Assembly: GCA_034008185.1 (NCBI GenBank)
Contig: CM067086.1
Span: forward strand, 15,054,007 to 15,118,006
Source: Gorsachius magnificus
Taxonomy: Eukaryota; Chordata; Aves; Pelecaniformes; Ardeidae
DNA: 64,000 nucleotides
Direction of reading: 5' to 3'
A model generated the notes under the pieces. That model made no database searches, was not told the origin of the DNA, and was given only the letters and a program-made list of their open reading frames with translations. The translations under genes were made by a program, and so were the position numbers. Positions 54,101 to 62,306 of this stretch are shown in pieces. The stretch's first letter is position 1, and every line of letters begins with the position of its first letter.

Positions 54101-54549
54101 ATCCATAATGAAAATAAAGGATAAGCAGGCTCCTAGCTTGATTTGGTCTTGGGAGGATCTTTCTCCATTGTCCGTAGATGGCAGCTAGCAAGCTAAATTT
54201 AATTCACAAATCTGGCTAGTGGAAATACTCCTGCACTTCCCAACACATTCTTATGAATCACCAAGATTAATTAATTTATTGCTACATATTTATCAATATG
54301 GTGACAGGCGCTTTATATATATATATATAATTATATGTATATAAAATATATGCACTTCAAAATATATATAAAGATAAATTCATCAAGAGATTACAGCTTT
54401 ACTTGTCAAAAGCTGAGTCTTTTTTACCTTTAAGATGTTGTCAGGATGCTTTGTAGCAGAAGCAACAAACAAGTCATGTCCACAGACAACTCCCTCTGCG
54501 AGAAAATACTTGAACAACAAGTTGGAGTAAAGACTGTATTTATCTTCCT
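3063..54549 (-). CDS. ELP4: ELP4 (Elongator complex protein 4), partial gene: exons 3-9
   Basis: Seven spliced blocks read as one frame: 884 coding bases, i.e. two bases of a split codon plus 294 codons. The conceptual product contains runs I recognise from vertebrate ELP4, such as [63 protein letters not shown] and [13 protein letters not shown]4 is a catalytically degenerate RecA-fold protein that forms the ELP4-ELP5-ELP6 ring of Elongator, which supports carboxymethyl-type modification of tRNA wobble uridines. The first ~90 residues (exons 1-2, with the glycine-rich loop) and the last ~43 residues (exon 10) are outside the window. The order, number and phases of the exons agree with the ten-exon mammalian gene. 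No internal stop or frameshift is seen, so the gene looks functional. The identification rests on remembered protein similarity, not a search. Confidence 0.96.
3440..3660. promoter_or_regulatory. Possible conserved noncoding element, intron 8
   Basis: The block from the TTTACAGTAAGCAAATATGG stretch through GATAACCACTGACGC has balanced composition and no low-complexity or repeat similarity, in contrast with the AT-rich flanks. No gene is seen. It is suggested only by composition and by location among the 3' introns of ELP4. Confidence 0.22.
5450..5660. promoter_or_regulatory. Possible conserved noncoding element, intron 8
   Basis: This more GC-balanced island in AT-rich intron contains a perfect 12-bp palindrome AGATGTACATCT (5550-5561). 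An OTX/CRX-type TAATCC (5580-5585) lies 18 bases further on, and GCCAA half sites are nearby. It lies about 150 bases from exon 8. OTX-type sites fit an eye or forebrain element, but function is inferred. Confidence 0.3.
5813..5921 (-). CDS. ELP4: ELP4 exon 8
   Basis: This 109-bp block encodes 36 codons plus one base (G) of a Gly codon completed in exon 9. It includes [15 protein letters not shown] and [20 protein letters not shown], almost the same as remembered mammalian ELP4. The acceptor is CCATGTCTTACAG and the donor is CACG|GTAAGT. The phase-1 end matches the start of exon 9. The open frame extends upstream of the acceptor, but that part is intron. Confidence 0.97.
8200..8470. promoter_or_regulatory. 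Candidate enhancer with Maf response element, intron 7
   Basis: This complex non-repetitive block contains the 12-bp perfect palindrome GCTGACGTCAGC (8380-8391). With its flanks it matches 13 of 14 bases of the C-type Maf response element TGCTGACGTCAGCA; the core TGACGTCA is also a CRE. A SOX-type CATTGTT lies at 8306-8312 and GATA-like words follow. Maf and SOX factors act with PAX6 in lens, so a lens enhancer is plausible in this locus, but activity is inferred from motifs only. Confidence 0.38.
11605..11643. repeat. C-rich tract followed by A-rich tract
   Basis: A run of C broken by A and T is followed by A8-G-A13. The minus strand is therefore G-rich next to T-rich. It is low-complexity sequence and the most likely place for length errors in intron 7. 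Confidence 0.8.
11905..12064 (+). mobile_element. MIR-like ancient SINE fragment
   Basis: The order of landmarks follows the MIR family core and 3' part. CAAGTGCTTTACAAA (11913-11927) corresponds to the AAGCGCTTTACA landmark. CTCATTTACAAGTCATG (from 11949) corresponds to the CATTTTACAGATG landmark. CCAAAGTCACA (11997-12007) corresponds to CCAAGGTCACACAG, and GTGAGCCAGGAACCAAAATC to the GCAGAGCCAGGA..ACCC landmark. The tail TCTATCCCCCTCTAT fits the region near the element's end. The copy is heavily mutated, as expected for a very old insertion shared by amniotes. Confidence 0.7.
12336..12459. other. Cluster of three perfect short hairpins
   Basis: Three uninterrupted stem-loops lie in a GC-rich 124-bp patch. 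The first is GCAGGGCT/AGCCCTGC (12336-12343 with 12352-12359, 8-nt loop). The second is CCCTTC/GAAGGG (12392-12397 with 12404-12409, 6-nt loop). The third is CTGGGCT/AGCCCAG (12440-12446 with 12453-12459, 6-nt loop). No family is recognised. The patch could be an old repeat, a structured intronic RNA or chance. Confidence 0.4.
13197..13210 (-). promoter_or_regulatory. CTCF-like motif
   Basis: The minus strand reads CCAGCAGAGGGAGC, matching 13 of 14 positions of the CTCF core CCASYAGRKGGCRS; the exception is A for C at position 12. The N-to-C reading direction points left, toward the expected position of PAX6. Occupancy cannot be judged from sequence. Confidence 0.45.
13800..14240. promoter_or_regulatory. 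Possible conserved noncoding element, intron 7
   Basis: A GC-balanced stretch (about 13815-14010) is followed by homeodomain-rich sequence with TAATTAAATATTAATT near 14107-14122 and further TAAT words. It differs from the AT-rich flanks and shows no recognised repeat. The evidence is composition only. Confidence 0.22.
17692..17742. repeat. AT/AC microsatellite
   Basis: Alternating TATA and ACAC dinucleotides are interrupted by a short TTCC. It is a simple-sequence repeat, likely polymorphic in length. Confidence 0.9.
20151..20339 (-). CDS. ELP4: ELP4 exon 7
   Basis: This 189-bp block encodes 63 whole codons and is the longest exon in the window. It includes [18 protein letters not shown], then [20 protein letters not shown] and PTHLIQ. 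This is the most diagnostic part of ELP4 and covers core strands and helices of the RecA-like fold. The acceptor has a run of 13 T followed by AATAG, and the exon opens with a lysine-rich KKQKN read from A-rich sequence. A T-run next to an A-run is a spot prone to slippage in sequencing or replication. The donor is CCAG|GTAGGA. Both flanking introns are phase 0. Confidence 0.97.
22844..23620 (-). mobile_element. CR1 LINE, 5'-truncated copy
   Basis: The minus strand reads the C-terminal part of CR1 ORF2, then a short 3' UTR ending CTATGATC, with one ATTCTATG octamer. Reverse-transcriptase landmarks such as [52 protein letters not shown] and [10 protein letters not shown] are all present but spread over three frames. 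The copy is 5'-truncated in the usual CR1 way. It lies in the same orientation as ELP4, inside intron 6, and is plainly dead. Confidence 0.93.
22922..23616 (-). pseudogene. CR1 ORF2 reverse-transcriptase remnant
   Basis: Three frames carry consecutive pieces of the same protein tail, about 23390-23616, 23142-23414 and 22922-23137. Frameshifts lie near 23400 and 23140. The catalytic part of the reverse transcriptase (the YxDD-type motif, seen as FADD in CR1) and the endonuclease are absent because of 5' truncation. It cannot encode a working enzyme. Confidence 0.88.
25200..25400. promoter_or_regulatory. Small CpG-rich island with RFX X-box-like site
   Basis: Nine CpG dinucleotides fall between about 25225 and 25332, in an intron that is otherwise AT-rich and nearly CpG-free. 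Inside it GTTGCCATGGCTAC (25313-25326) matches 13 of 14 bases of the palindromic RFX X-box GTTGCCATGGCAAC. Both strands have an open frame across the island, which is expected of GC-rich sequence; neither resembles a known protein. It could be a cryptic promoter, an alternative first exon, an enhancer or a conserved element. Confidence 0.38.
26358..26442 (-). CDS. ELP4: ELP4 exon 6
   Basis: This 85-bp block carries one base that completes a Cys codon and then 28 codons, [20 protein letters not shown] followed by GFDGSDPQ. The EGFDGS run is a family marker. The acceptor is TTCTTACCAACAG and the donor is CCAG|GTACTG. The nearby open frame continues past both splice sites, so the ends were set by the splice signals and by the phases of the neighbouring exons, not by the open reading frame. 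Confidence 0.95.
27636..27690 (-). mobile_element. CR1 3' tail fragment
   Basis: The minus strand reads GTTTGGATCAGGTGATCTTTC, then GAAGTCCCTTCCAAAC. This is a mutated form of the CR1 3'-UTR sequence that precedes the octamer tail. Only about 50 bp are recognisable, and the octamer repeat itself has decayed. Confidence 0.65.
29421..29455. repeat. Short perfect inverted repeat
   Basis: AAATTTATC (29421-29429) is repeated inverted as GATAAATTT (29447-29455) around a 17-nt spacer holding two CTAGA words. It is probably chance in AT-rich sequence. Confidence 0.6.
32553..33500 (-). mobile_element. Old, highly diverged CR1 LINE fragment
   Basis: The 3' end on the minus strand (TCTGTGATTCTT) is a decayed octamer tail. 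Upstream follow landmarks of old CR1 subfamilies: the CAAAACTGGACAGCATTG segment near 33007 (the usual 'opinion gap' before GTATTCCAG-like sequence), then ATATGTTATGTTCAAGATAC near 33140 and CCCAGATCTTCTTCTGGA near 33170. The GAATTCCAATTCT region lies near 33300. No frame is intact. The right limit is uncertain, since similarity fades between 33330 and 33500. The divergence marks it as much older than the copies at 22844 and 62307. Confidence 0.7.
36165..36304 (-). CDS. ELP4: ELP4 exon 5
   Basis: This 140-bp block encodes 46 codons plus the first two bases (TG) of a Cys codon completed by exon 6. The protein contains the marker [12 protein letters not shown] and the downstream [10 protein letters not shown]. 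The acceptor is TTGTTTCCACAG and the donor is TATG|GTAAGT. The FGHYYD stretch is well conserved in ELP4, while the C-terminal tail of the exon (LSLEPKMKI) is more variable. The phase-2 end matches the single base that opens exon 6, which supports the exon pairing. Confidence 0.95.
36305..41587 (-). other. ELP4 intron 4
   Basis: This complete 5283-bp intron is AT-rich. The only discrete feature is a 20-base A run at 39391-39410. I see no gene, recognised repeat or strong regulatory candidate. Confidence 0.85.
39391..39410 (+). repeat. Poly-A run (20)
   Basis: An uninterrupted A20 is followed by CCACAAACCACA. No retrocopied gene is recognisable upstream of it, so it is treated as simple sequence. 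Confidence 0.85.
41588..41719 (-). CDS. ELP4: ELP4 exon 4
   Basis: This 132-bp block encodes 44 whole codons, starting [11 protein letters not shown] and ending [14 protein letters not shown]. The acceptor is CTCCACCTGTAG and the donor is GGAG|GTAATC. The two ends are strongly ELP4-like, whereas the middle (about residues 12-30 of the exon, rich in Glu, Ala and Ser) does not resemble the mammalian protein I remember. It is probably a surface loop. Both introns flanking the exon are phase 0, so skipping it would keep the frame. Confidence 0.95.
44334..44372. repeat. Tandem duplication, period 21
   Basis: ATTCACCTTTACTGTAAG occurs at 44334-44351 and again, without a mismatch, at 44355-44372, separated by TAA. 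It is a simple local duplication. Confidence 0.85.
49989..50027. repeat. Tandem duplication, period 21
   Basis: ATTGTTTTTTAATAAACC occurs at 49989-50006 and again at 50010-50027, separated by ATT. It is a recent local duplication, with no mismatch between the copies. Confidence 0.85.
54171..54184 (+). promoter_or_regulatory. CTCF-like motif (weaker)
   Basis: TCCGTAGATGGCAG matches 12 of 14 positions of the CTCF core CCASYAGRKGGCRS; the last ten are all consistent. It lies about 250 bases downstream (in gene direction) of exon 3. Its orientation is opposite to that of the site at 13197. Confidence 0.28.
54312..54369. repeat. AT-rich microsatellite
   Basis: A (TA)n tract is interrupted by TAATTATATG and continues as ATATA words up to about 54369. 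It lies only about 60 bases from the exon 3 donor, in intron 3. Confidence 0.88.
54428..54549 (-). CDS. ELP4: ELP4 exon 3
   Basis: This 122-bp block reads, on the minus strand, two bases (AG) of a split Glu codon and then 40 codons, [19 protein letters not shown] and onward, ending in DNILK. The acceptor is TTTTCACAG and the donor is AAAG|GTAAAA. It follows the glycine-rich P-loop-like segment that exon 2 encodes in other vertebrates and forms part of the RecA-like core. The phase-1 entry matches an exon 2 ending after the first base of Glu. A second AG two bases downstream could serve as an alternative acceptor, but only the first keeps the Glu-Glu-Asp junction of the family. Confidence 0.95.
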
Positions 54550-57500
54550 CTGTGAAAACAAGAATGGTTAGAATTTTTTGTTAGATAAATCACCCGCCTG
54601 TATCTTTACACCACTATAAAAGCCCTCTTTTGGTCTACCTCCTAGAGTATATAATGTACATCAGAGATAACAGATAAAATATGATTCCAAAGCTTTAAAA
54701 ATAATTCTTGATAATATTGTATTACTAACTTTTCAAGCCAGAGAAATAATTCTCAATCATGTATTTGATTCTAACATATGGATGGGATACAGCAGTATAG
54801 TGCTATCTTCCTAACAAGGTTTCCCATAAATATCAATGAAGATTACTGAAATAATGGTTTAATGGGAAGGGGTTTTGTTCATTTGGGAGAACTGTGTTAA
54901 TGTTTTATGTTCTTAATGCTTACAGTATTAATCAATTTGCTTAATATATCCATTAATTGATGCTTTTCAAAATTTAATCATATTTGGCATGCTAAAGCAA
55001 TATAAAGGTATAATTTCTTAGAGACATTCTTACATCTGCATTTCTTTCAAAACTGTAAGAACTACAAAAATAGGCAAAGCAAACAGATATATTGAAAAAA
55101 TTCAAAACCAAACGCAACACCACTTTTGAAAGGTAACCAGTGCAAAATTATGAACACATTCAAAAGACACGTGAACTTACAGTTTAAGTAGTGAGACAAT
55201 ACTTGTTAACAGACATTGTGAATACCAGCCTACTGAAGTAAAAATACAAATTCCCACTGACTTCAGAAAGGCTAACATTACCTTCAGCTTCTTTGTTTCA
55301 ACTTAAGTATTAGAAATTAACACAATTAGAAGGTCTTAATAAGCTTCATACAATTAAAACTTATAATAACTCAAAACTATAGGGGAAGTGAATGAGTAAA
55401 TAACAACTGAAATTTGAACCATCTCCGATTTCCTTTATTGTTAGGAAATATAAACAATAGCAATGTTAATGCTAGCAAAAACATTCCTAACAATACAACT
55501 ACCCAATTAATTGTCCAGTAAAATTTTACATCATGCCCTTTTCAGCAACATATTTCTAATATTTATTTAGCAAGATACCTTAAATATTTTGTTTGGGAGA
55601 AAAGTAAATGCAACAATGTAAGGTTTCACTTTTTCATCTGTTAATTTGGCTGCTGGAAGATAATATACAGGAATGTTGTGACAGAAAAAAACAGACAAAT
55701 TTTCTTTATACAAAAGCAACAAGACTCTTAATCTCTTCTTTGTGTGACTTGGAAACAATTTCCTCCCTATTATGAATCACATATGAAAATATTAAAAGGA
55801 AAACCACAAAACCAATAACAAAAGCTCCAAATAAGAAAGTAATTCATATCTAACTTGTAAAACATACTAAAGAAGGAAAACAAAAAGAATATAACTTTGA
55901 TATGTACCAGAATAGTATGTGTTGGACCTTAAGAGTCAAAAAGAACCAATGAAGTGAAGTGGGAGGAAAAGAAGAAAGGAGATGTATATCTGAAAAGGAG
56001 AAAGAACATTAATAGCAATACGGAGACTTAAGCTACCAATCACAGAAAAAGTGTTGCACTGCTACACTCCTGATATAGTACACAAGTACTGACACACTGA
56101 CACAGTGCTTAGATTAACAGGAGACAGAAATTGAAACCACAAGTTTTCAAATTCACCGGAGAATGAACAGTTCTCCCAGAGACATTGCCCATCCTCCATG
56201 GGATATTGGACTTCTTTTTTATTTCATTGTTAAATTTAGTATTTGGGATACCCTTTTTTTTTTAAAAGCTAAAAGCTATTCACTTAAAATTTGGAAAATT
56301 TCTTTCTTTCATTTCTTTCTTCTTCCTTCTTCAGAATAATCCTAAAGACATAACAGCAAGATTACCTACTTTGTTGTTAAGGAGAAATACTTATTTAAAA
56401 GTTTCCCTTTCATTAAACTCAAAATAAATGTCTCATTTTGAGACAGAGAAAAATGCTCCATAATACAGTCACTAAGACATGTAATTACTTAAAACTGGAC
56501 ATCCAAATAAACCAAAGGGAATACAATAATTACACCACTATTGCTACTAGTACCAGCCATTGATATACCCAGCCTGTTGTAGAGTCTGAGGGTTTTAAGA
56601 ACTCAGATTATGTTAATATAATTTACCTTTGATACTGTTAGCCTGCTTAGTAGGCCATATATACTAATATACTTCCAATAACACATTTATCTTCTTTAAA
56701 AATAACACACTATTGAAAAATATGGACGGATCAGTATTGTGAAAAGTACAGTACTGACAAATGCTTACTGTTGACAGTGCTGGGTTCCCTATTAAAATTT
56801 CAGCAGGACTGATTTCCAAAAGCATTACAGAATTACAAACTGCAATTTCCTTGAAAGTTTGGCACTCTTAATTAAGTATCACACGCTTAAAAAGCCATTA
56901 ATAGTGTTAATGAAGAATTGTTTTCCTATAGTAACTGAGCAACACATGTCGTGCTGTGACAGAGGATGTAGGTCCATGTATGAGACTAGGATGGAGACAA
57001 GACTCAGTTCAGATAGAACTGAAGCACTACAGTTGCGTAAGCAAAAAATAGAACTGACACTGTCCAGAGTTTTGAAGAAGTATTACCGACTTATTTTGTA
57101 AATATAATCTTCGGAGCCTGCTTAGATCTTAAACTGCTTCAACAAGAGGAGAAAAGATATGCAGAGTAATTCTCTCTTATAACTGGAGTCCAGGAACACA
57201 TACAGCTCCTGCCCCCTAAATGCTGGCGCAGTTACTTATGCTTTGGTTGCTTACTGCAATATAATTGGTAATACATTATTCACAGTATATTGACTTCCAT
57301 GTGCTAATCTCCATCTATGAAGCTCTCAATTTAAGAACCAAAGCCCTCTAGAAATCAAAGTGACAGCATGATACCTACTTTTTTTTTTTTTTAAATAAAA
57401 AATTGTCTGAGCTACCTGACAGAAGCCATCAAGCTTCCCATGTAATCACGTCACTGCAGCAGATGTCAGTGGAGGGAGACAATTTTGTTAGACCTCCCTT

Positions 57501-60500
57501 CCTTTGTACAAAAGAGGAAATGGAACACTAGATGGGTGCTCTGGAAGGATCCTTAGCTGTAACATTTACTTCATCCTTGGTGAATCAAAAATCTTGATTT
57601 CTTAATTTCTATCTACAGGTTAAAGTTCACCTTCATCATTTGAGGCACAGAAACACTGATTTGTATTGCATATGGACAGGACTTAACTGACATTTAATTG
57701 AGTATATCTCATTTAGTTCAAGTATTTTATGGTTTGTGTATATGCGTGGAACTATACAGAGAGTCTTTCTGGATCATAATTTTTGATAGTAATTATTCCT
57801 TAGACAGTAAACAACATGCTCAATTTTGTGCCAAATATAACATAGAAACTCCATAAAGCATGGATAAATACAAGAAATCATACTGTGTGTTGAAGATTAT
57901 TTAACTAATCTGAGAGAAAATAAGGCTGTAGTTGTTAAGAATTTTTACTCAAATTTTATTTGAAATGCTGAAATGTTAAAACAAACTACAGAAGTGAAGC
58001 AATGGGGAACAGGGATATAAAACCCTTTTACTGACCTATCCAAGATTGTAATTCACTTTATTGAGTGATAGACTTATTTTCAGTATAACAGGACTAAAGA
58101 GGTTCTTATACTGCTATACACTTCCAAAACATATTTTGCAAAACAATAAGGAGTTTTCCATTTAGCAAATTAAAAATATTTACATTCAGTGTAAGGACAC
58201 AACAGTTTAGCATTATCCTTTCCTTTAGTCTTTTTACATTGATTTTAATAACAGAAAACTTACAGCAGAAATAGGAAATGAACTATTGCATAGTGATCTA
58301 AATATAAAACACCTCATAGTCTGCTACAGTACTCTAAGGATTAAATGTGTCTCAAAAAGCCTTTACAAACAGTGTATCTTGAATTGTTAAAGGCAATGCA
58401 TCTGTAAGAATCCCTCAGTTCTTCAATTTGTCACATAGAGGATGGCTTTTTATTGATTCATTTCTAGGTCACTAAACTTTTGTGGTATTCAAAAGATCTA
58501 AAGTGCACCCATATGGGGCTTTTCTGATAGCATCCATTGTACCCTGGCTTCAATAGTTACGTTACTATTCAAAACCATAGGAGTAGAGCTTTCTTCTTGT
58601 AAATAAACAAACAAATCATTTAGCACAGGTACTTCAATAGCTCACTGATTACTTTCATAGATAAATTGAATGAATACTTTGAAGTATATTTGCTTTCTGA
58701 TAACACTTGGACTTACTATTTTGATGGTTAGAACAGATTCTCAACTGTTACCTTTATTTTTCCAAATTACACCCACATCCAAAAGAACTACCTCCATTCT
58801 ATATGTGTAGGAACTAACACTTAAGTGCATTTTAGTCAGCCAAGATACTTAAGACAAGCCTGGCCCAAATCTTTATTCTTAGCCTCCATACTAAAGAGCT
58901 GTCCCTCAGCAGCCTTCATTGTGAACTTTACTTCTAGCTAATAAGGCACATAAACAAATAAGACTCTTGCAGCTGCAGACTCTTTTCTGCGTCCAGTCAC
59001 AGCAAGTCACACAACAGTCCGCAGTTTTCTCTGATTCTTTTTGAACAAAGAGTGTTCTACAGCTAAGTAGCAGGTGAGTAACTAGTGAAGCATAAAACTA
59101 TACAAAGAAAAGAGATTATTTACCTAGAAGTTATGCATATTGTTTCCAGGACAAAACCTCTTCTGATCCTACAGATAAGGATATAAATAAAATAGTTTAT
59201 TGTGATCATTATCCACTGGTCTCTTTCCACAACAGCATGCTTTCATGGCTAAAAAAGTCATGAAGAAAAAGCAGTATTGTCAGTTTCAGTGCAATGAATT
59301 CCAACATATATCCATGTTAAAAACTAAGGATAAAGACCAATTCCTTTTTATGGCTTTTTTCACCCCTAGACTGTATAGGCTACTGAGCACAGAAGAGACA
59401 TTCTCAACACCTTTGTGCATGAACTATCTGTAGCTACTACTCAGAGATATCAGTGGGTCATGGAATTAGATATAAAATTTTAAAGCACTGGAGTTTAGCT
59501 AGAGCACACAAGACAGAGAGCAGATATGAGTGAAGCACTGTAAATATAAATTTACATAAAAATCAAGGACAAAAATTGCATCTAATTATGGAAATTGATA
59601 TGTAAACGTGTGGCCTGAAGAAAAAATTTCTAGCCGTAACCACTCCCCCTGCACAGAGGTACTCATGTTCCAAGGGAGGGACGGACGATAAGCACTAGAA
59701 CTTGAAAAGGATCAAGAAATCAGGAAGAGAATCCACCATAAGGTAACAAATATGTATACATCATATTTAAAATAGCTGACTTTTAAACATCAGTATATTA
59801 AACAGCATGGAGGTCTTTGAAAAACTCCAGAGGTAATTTGTAGTATAACTGCTTAAAGTGATGAGAGTTATAGGAGGAAAACATAAGACTTCAACAATGT
59901 AATGTACAGATAGCTTATTTTTTCTCTGTACGAAGTCTAGACAGGTTGCCCTAAAGCTGCCAAAAGCCTGTCATAGTCTATCAGTATTGATCATTTTTTC
60001 ACCAGATAGTTCTACAGTATGGTACTGTGACCTAAGGTGTGTCTTTCTGTAGCTATGAAACATCTCTCTGAATTGCTGCAGGTTATAAGATACGATTATT
60101 TTAATAATCTGAAATTCCATTTAAAAGATACTTTACTAATGTCCACATTTACTAAGCTTGAGGGGATATACTCTGTGTCACTTATATTTAATTAGCACAT
60201 GCCGAAACGGAGTTGTCAAACATATAAGTTACAATATTTGGCATTTGGCCATACTTCAGGAAAATGAATTCTGGTAACTTGTATTTTGTAGAATTATATT
60301 TAGCAAATCACTGTTTTGTACCTCTCTGGAGATTACCTTTTTCAACCTTAAAAAGATGATAAATTCAGTTATATTGACAAGTGAAGAGAGCTCTTACCAG
60401 TCAGGTTAAATTGCATGTCTAGCAAAAATAATAGTAGCTAATTAAAGTAGCTGAAAGTGCTTCAAGGCTTAGAATGTACAAGTACAGACCTGCTTTTAAT

Positions 60501-61634
60501 CAGACAACTTTAACTTTTAATAATTGACCTCAGCTACCAACAAAACCCCTCCTACTGATAATCTTTAAAACATTTAGCTGCCAATGACCTTGTCATATCT
60601 AGAGCATCTTAAAGGTATGTAAGAATAGGTTCTTAGAGGGTACCCAGGGCAGACCTATTTGAGTGCGCTGTAACTCACTATGCAGAATGTGTTATATAAA
60701 CAAGGCTTATATTTAAAAAACAAAGTAACATCCTCCTGGAAACTCTTCCTGAGGCTGGCAAAACAAACATACAACAGGTTGGAGTACATTGGAAGGGGGA
60801 GGGGGTGAAGGAGTGTGCTTAATCAACGGCTGTACTATTTGTTTGTTTTGAAAGGGGAGATTCTTCTAGAAAGCTAATCTTTTGGAGCAGTTTAAGATGA
60901 AACAACAAACAAGTGGTCTTACGTTCATACTGAACAAATTGTTTTGAAAGTGTTCAAATTTAATTTCACGCAGAGTCAGAATGCTTATTCTTATAAACCC
61001 AGTACAGTAAGATCTTCTGAAATTAAAGTATTAATTAAAATCCAAAACATTCTTGCTATGTGAACAAACCCTGGGAAGTTCCTCTAGTAGCTAGGATCTT
61101 GCATGAGACTACCATGTGCCTCAGCGCTCTAATTCTCATATAAATAAAACACTGTCAAAAGAATATACTGAAAATCATGTTCTTCATTATGAATTAAATT
61201 TAAAGAAATTGTGCACTTAGATTTCAAACAATATTTTACAGTCCTATCAAGTAACCTGTGCCATTACTATATCTCCAGAACACAACAGTTAAAATAAATA
61301 TTTTAATACCCTGAATCTACTATTATTTGGTTAAATTAACCAAGATAATGTGTCAAATAATGAAGATGAGCATTTAATTTGCAAAGGGACCAAAGCTAAA
61401 AGTAATGCAATTTATTCTTGCCTTAGAGAATGTTGAAGGAAGGGGAAGAATTTAACCTTTTTATAACACTTGGAGTACAACGCAGAAAGATCTTCCTAGG
61501 AGGTTTATCACTGACAGCTTCAATCCTGTATAATATTAAGCTTGCCTAGACTAATCTCATGACAGAATTTTTTTTGTATACTGACAGGATATTCTAACAA
61601 TGCAGTTACAGTTCTACCTGCACCAACTTTAAAA

Positions 61635-61660
61635 ATTAGTCTAAAAATTTTTAGACTAAT
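61635..61660. repeat. Perfect 26-bp palindrome
   Basis: The arm ATTAGTCTAAAAA (61635-61647) is followed immediately by its exact reverse complement (61648-61660) with no spacer. The match stops abruptly at both ends. It could extrude as a small cruciform, or be a relic of an inverted insertion. Confidence 0.95.
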
Positions 61661-62139
61661 GAGTCATGAATAAGTATAGTTCTTACTTTAAGACTTTTTG
61701 TATATAATTATATGTTTCAAAATAATATATGGTAAGTTTATTCGGGAAAAAATTAGCTTTCAAATCTAAAAGAGGTATTTTCCTTCATGTTTCTATGAAG
61801 CTAAGTTTAATATCAGATCACAAATAAATAACCAATATAGGGGATAAGTAAATTAAAACCCACCACTGAGTATTGCCAGCTATGCACTCAGAGGAGGGGA
61901 AACAAAAAATTCAGGTAAAAATCCTATCATTTTCAAATCATTGAGTCTTGTCTCTTTCATTAGAACACAAAGCTCACTGCCTTTCTACTCGCTTCATCTG
62001 GTGCCATTAAGGTCAGGTCAAATGGATAGCTAACCCTATGCTCAACAGTAGCCAAAAGCAGATACTTAGGAAGAGGTATTAAGAACTGAACAAGCAAATG
62101 TGATGCTTCCCCCAAGCACTTGCTCAGCCTCCTACCATT

Positions 62140-62305
62140 TGTAGCTCAAGGACTTGCTTAGCTGGACTTGGTATCCACTAACCTAGAAATGCAAATGGCT
62201 TTCTCTTCCATTAAGATGCCCAGTTTCCCTTGGAGACCATGATTTTTTTTTTACATCCACAACACCCTGTGGTGAAATATTCTACCACTTAATTGCATAC
62301 CATCT
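62140..62305 (-). mobile_element. Possible older repeat fragment beside CR1
   Basis: Words such as AAGATGCCCAGTTTCCCTTG, then GAGACCATG, and CAACACCCTGTGGTG followed by TTCTACCACTTAATTGC resemble the 'hammered' 3' part of old avian retroposons, in which a CACCCTGTGG.GAGTTCCAC segment is common. The younger CR1 ends right beside it, so it may have inserted here. The assignment is weak. Confidence 0.3.
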
Positions 62306-62306
62306 G

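Larger units (their letters stand above)
41720..54427 (-). other. ELP4 intron 3
   Basis: This complete 12708-bp intron holds two separate 21-bp-period tandem duplications (44334-44372 and 49989-50027), a CTCF-like motif (54171-54184) and an AT-rich microsatellite (54312-54369). The remainder is AT-rich and I see no gene in it. Confidence 0.85.

Noticed and set aside
60963..60971. TTTCACGCA, resembling the first half of a PAX6 paired-domain site
   Set aside because: Only the first seven or eight bases fit; the following positions of the consensus do not match.
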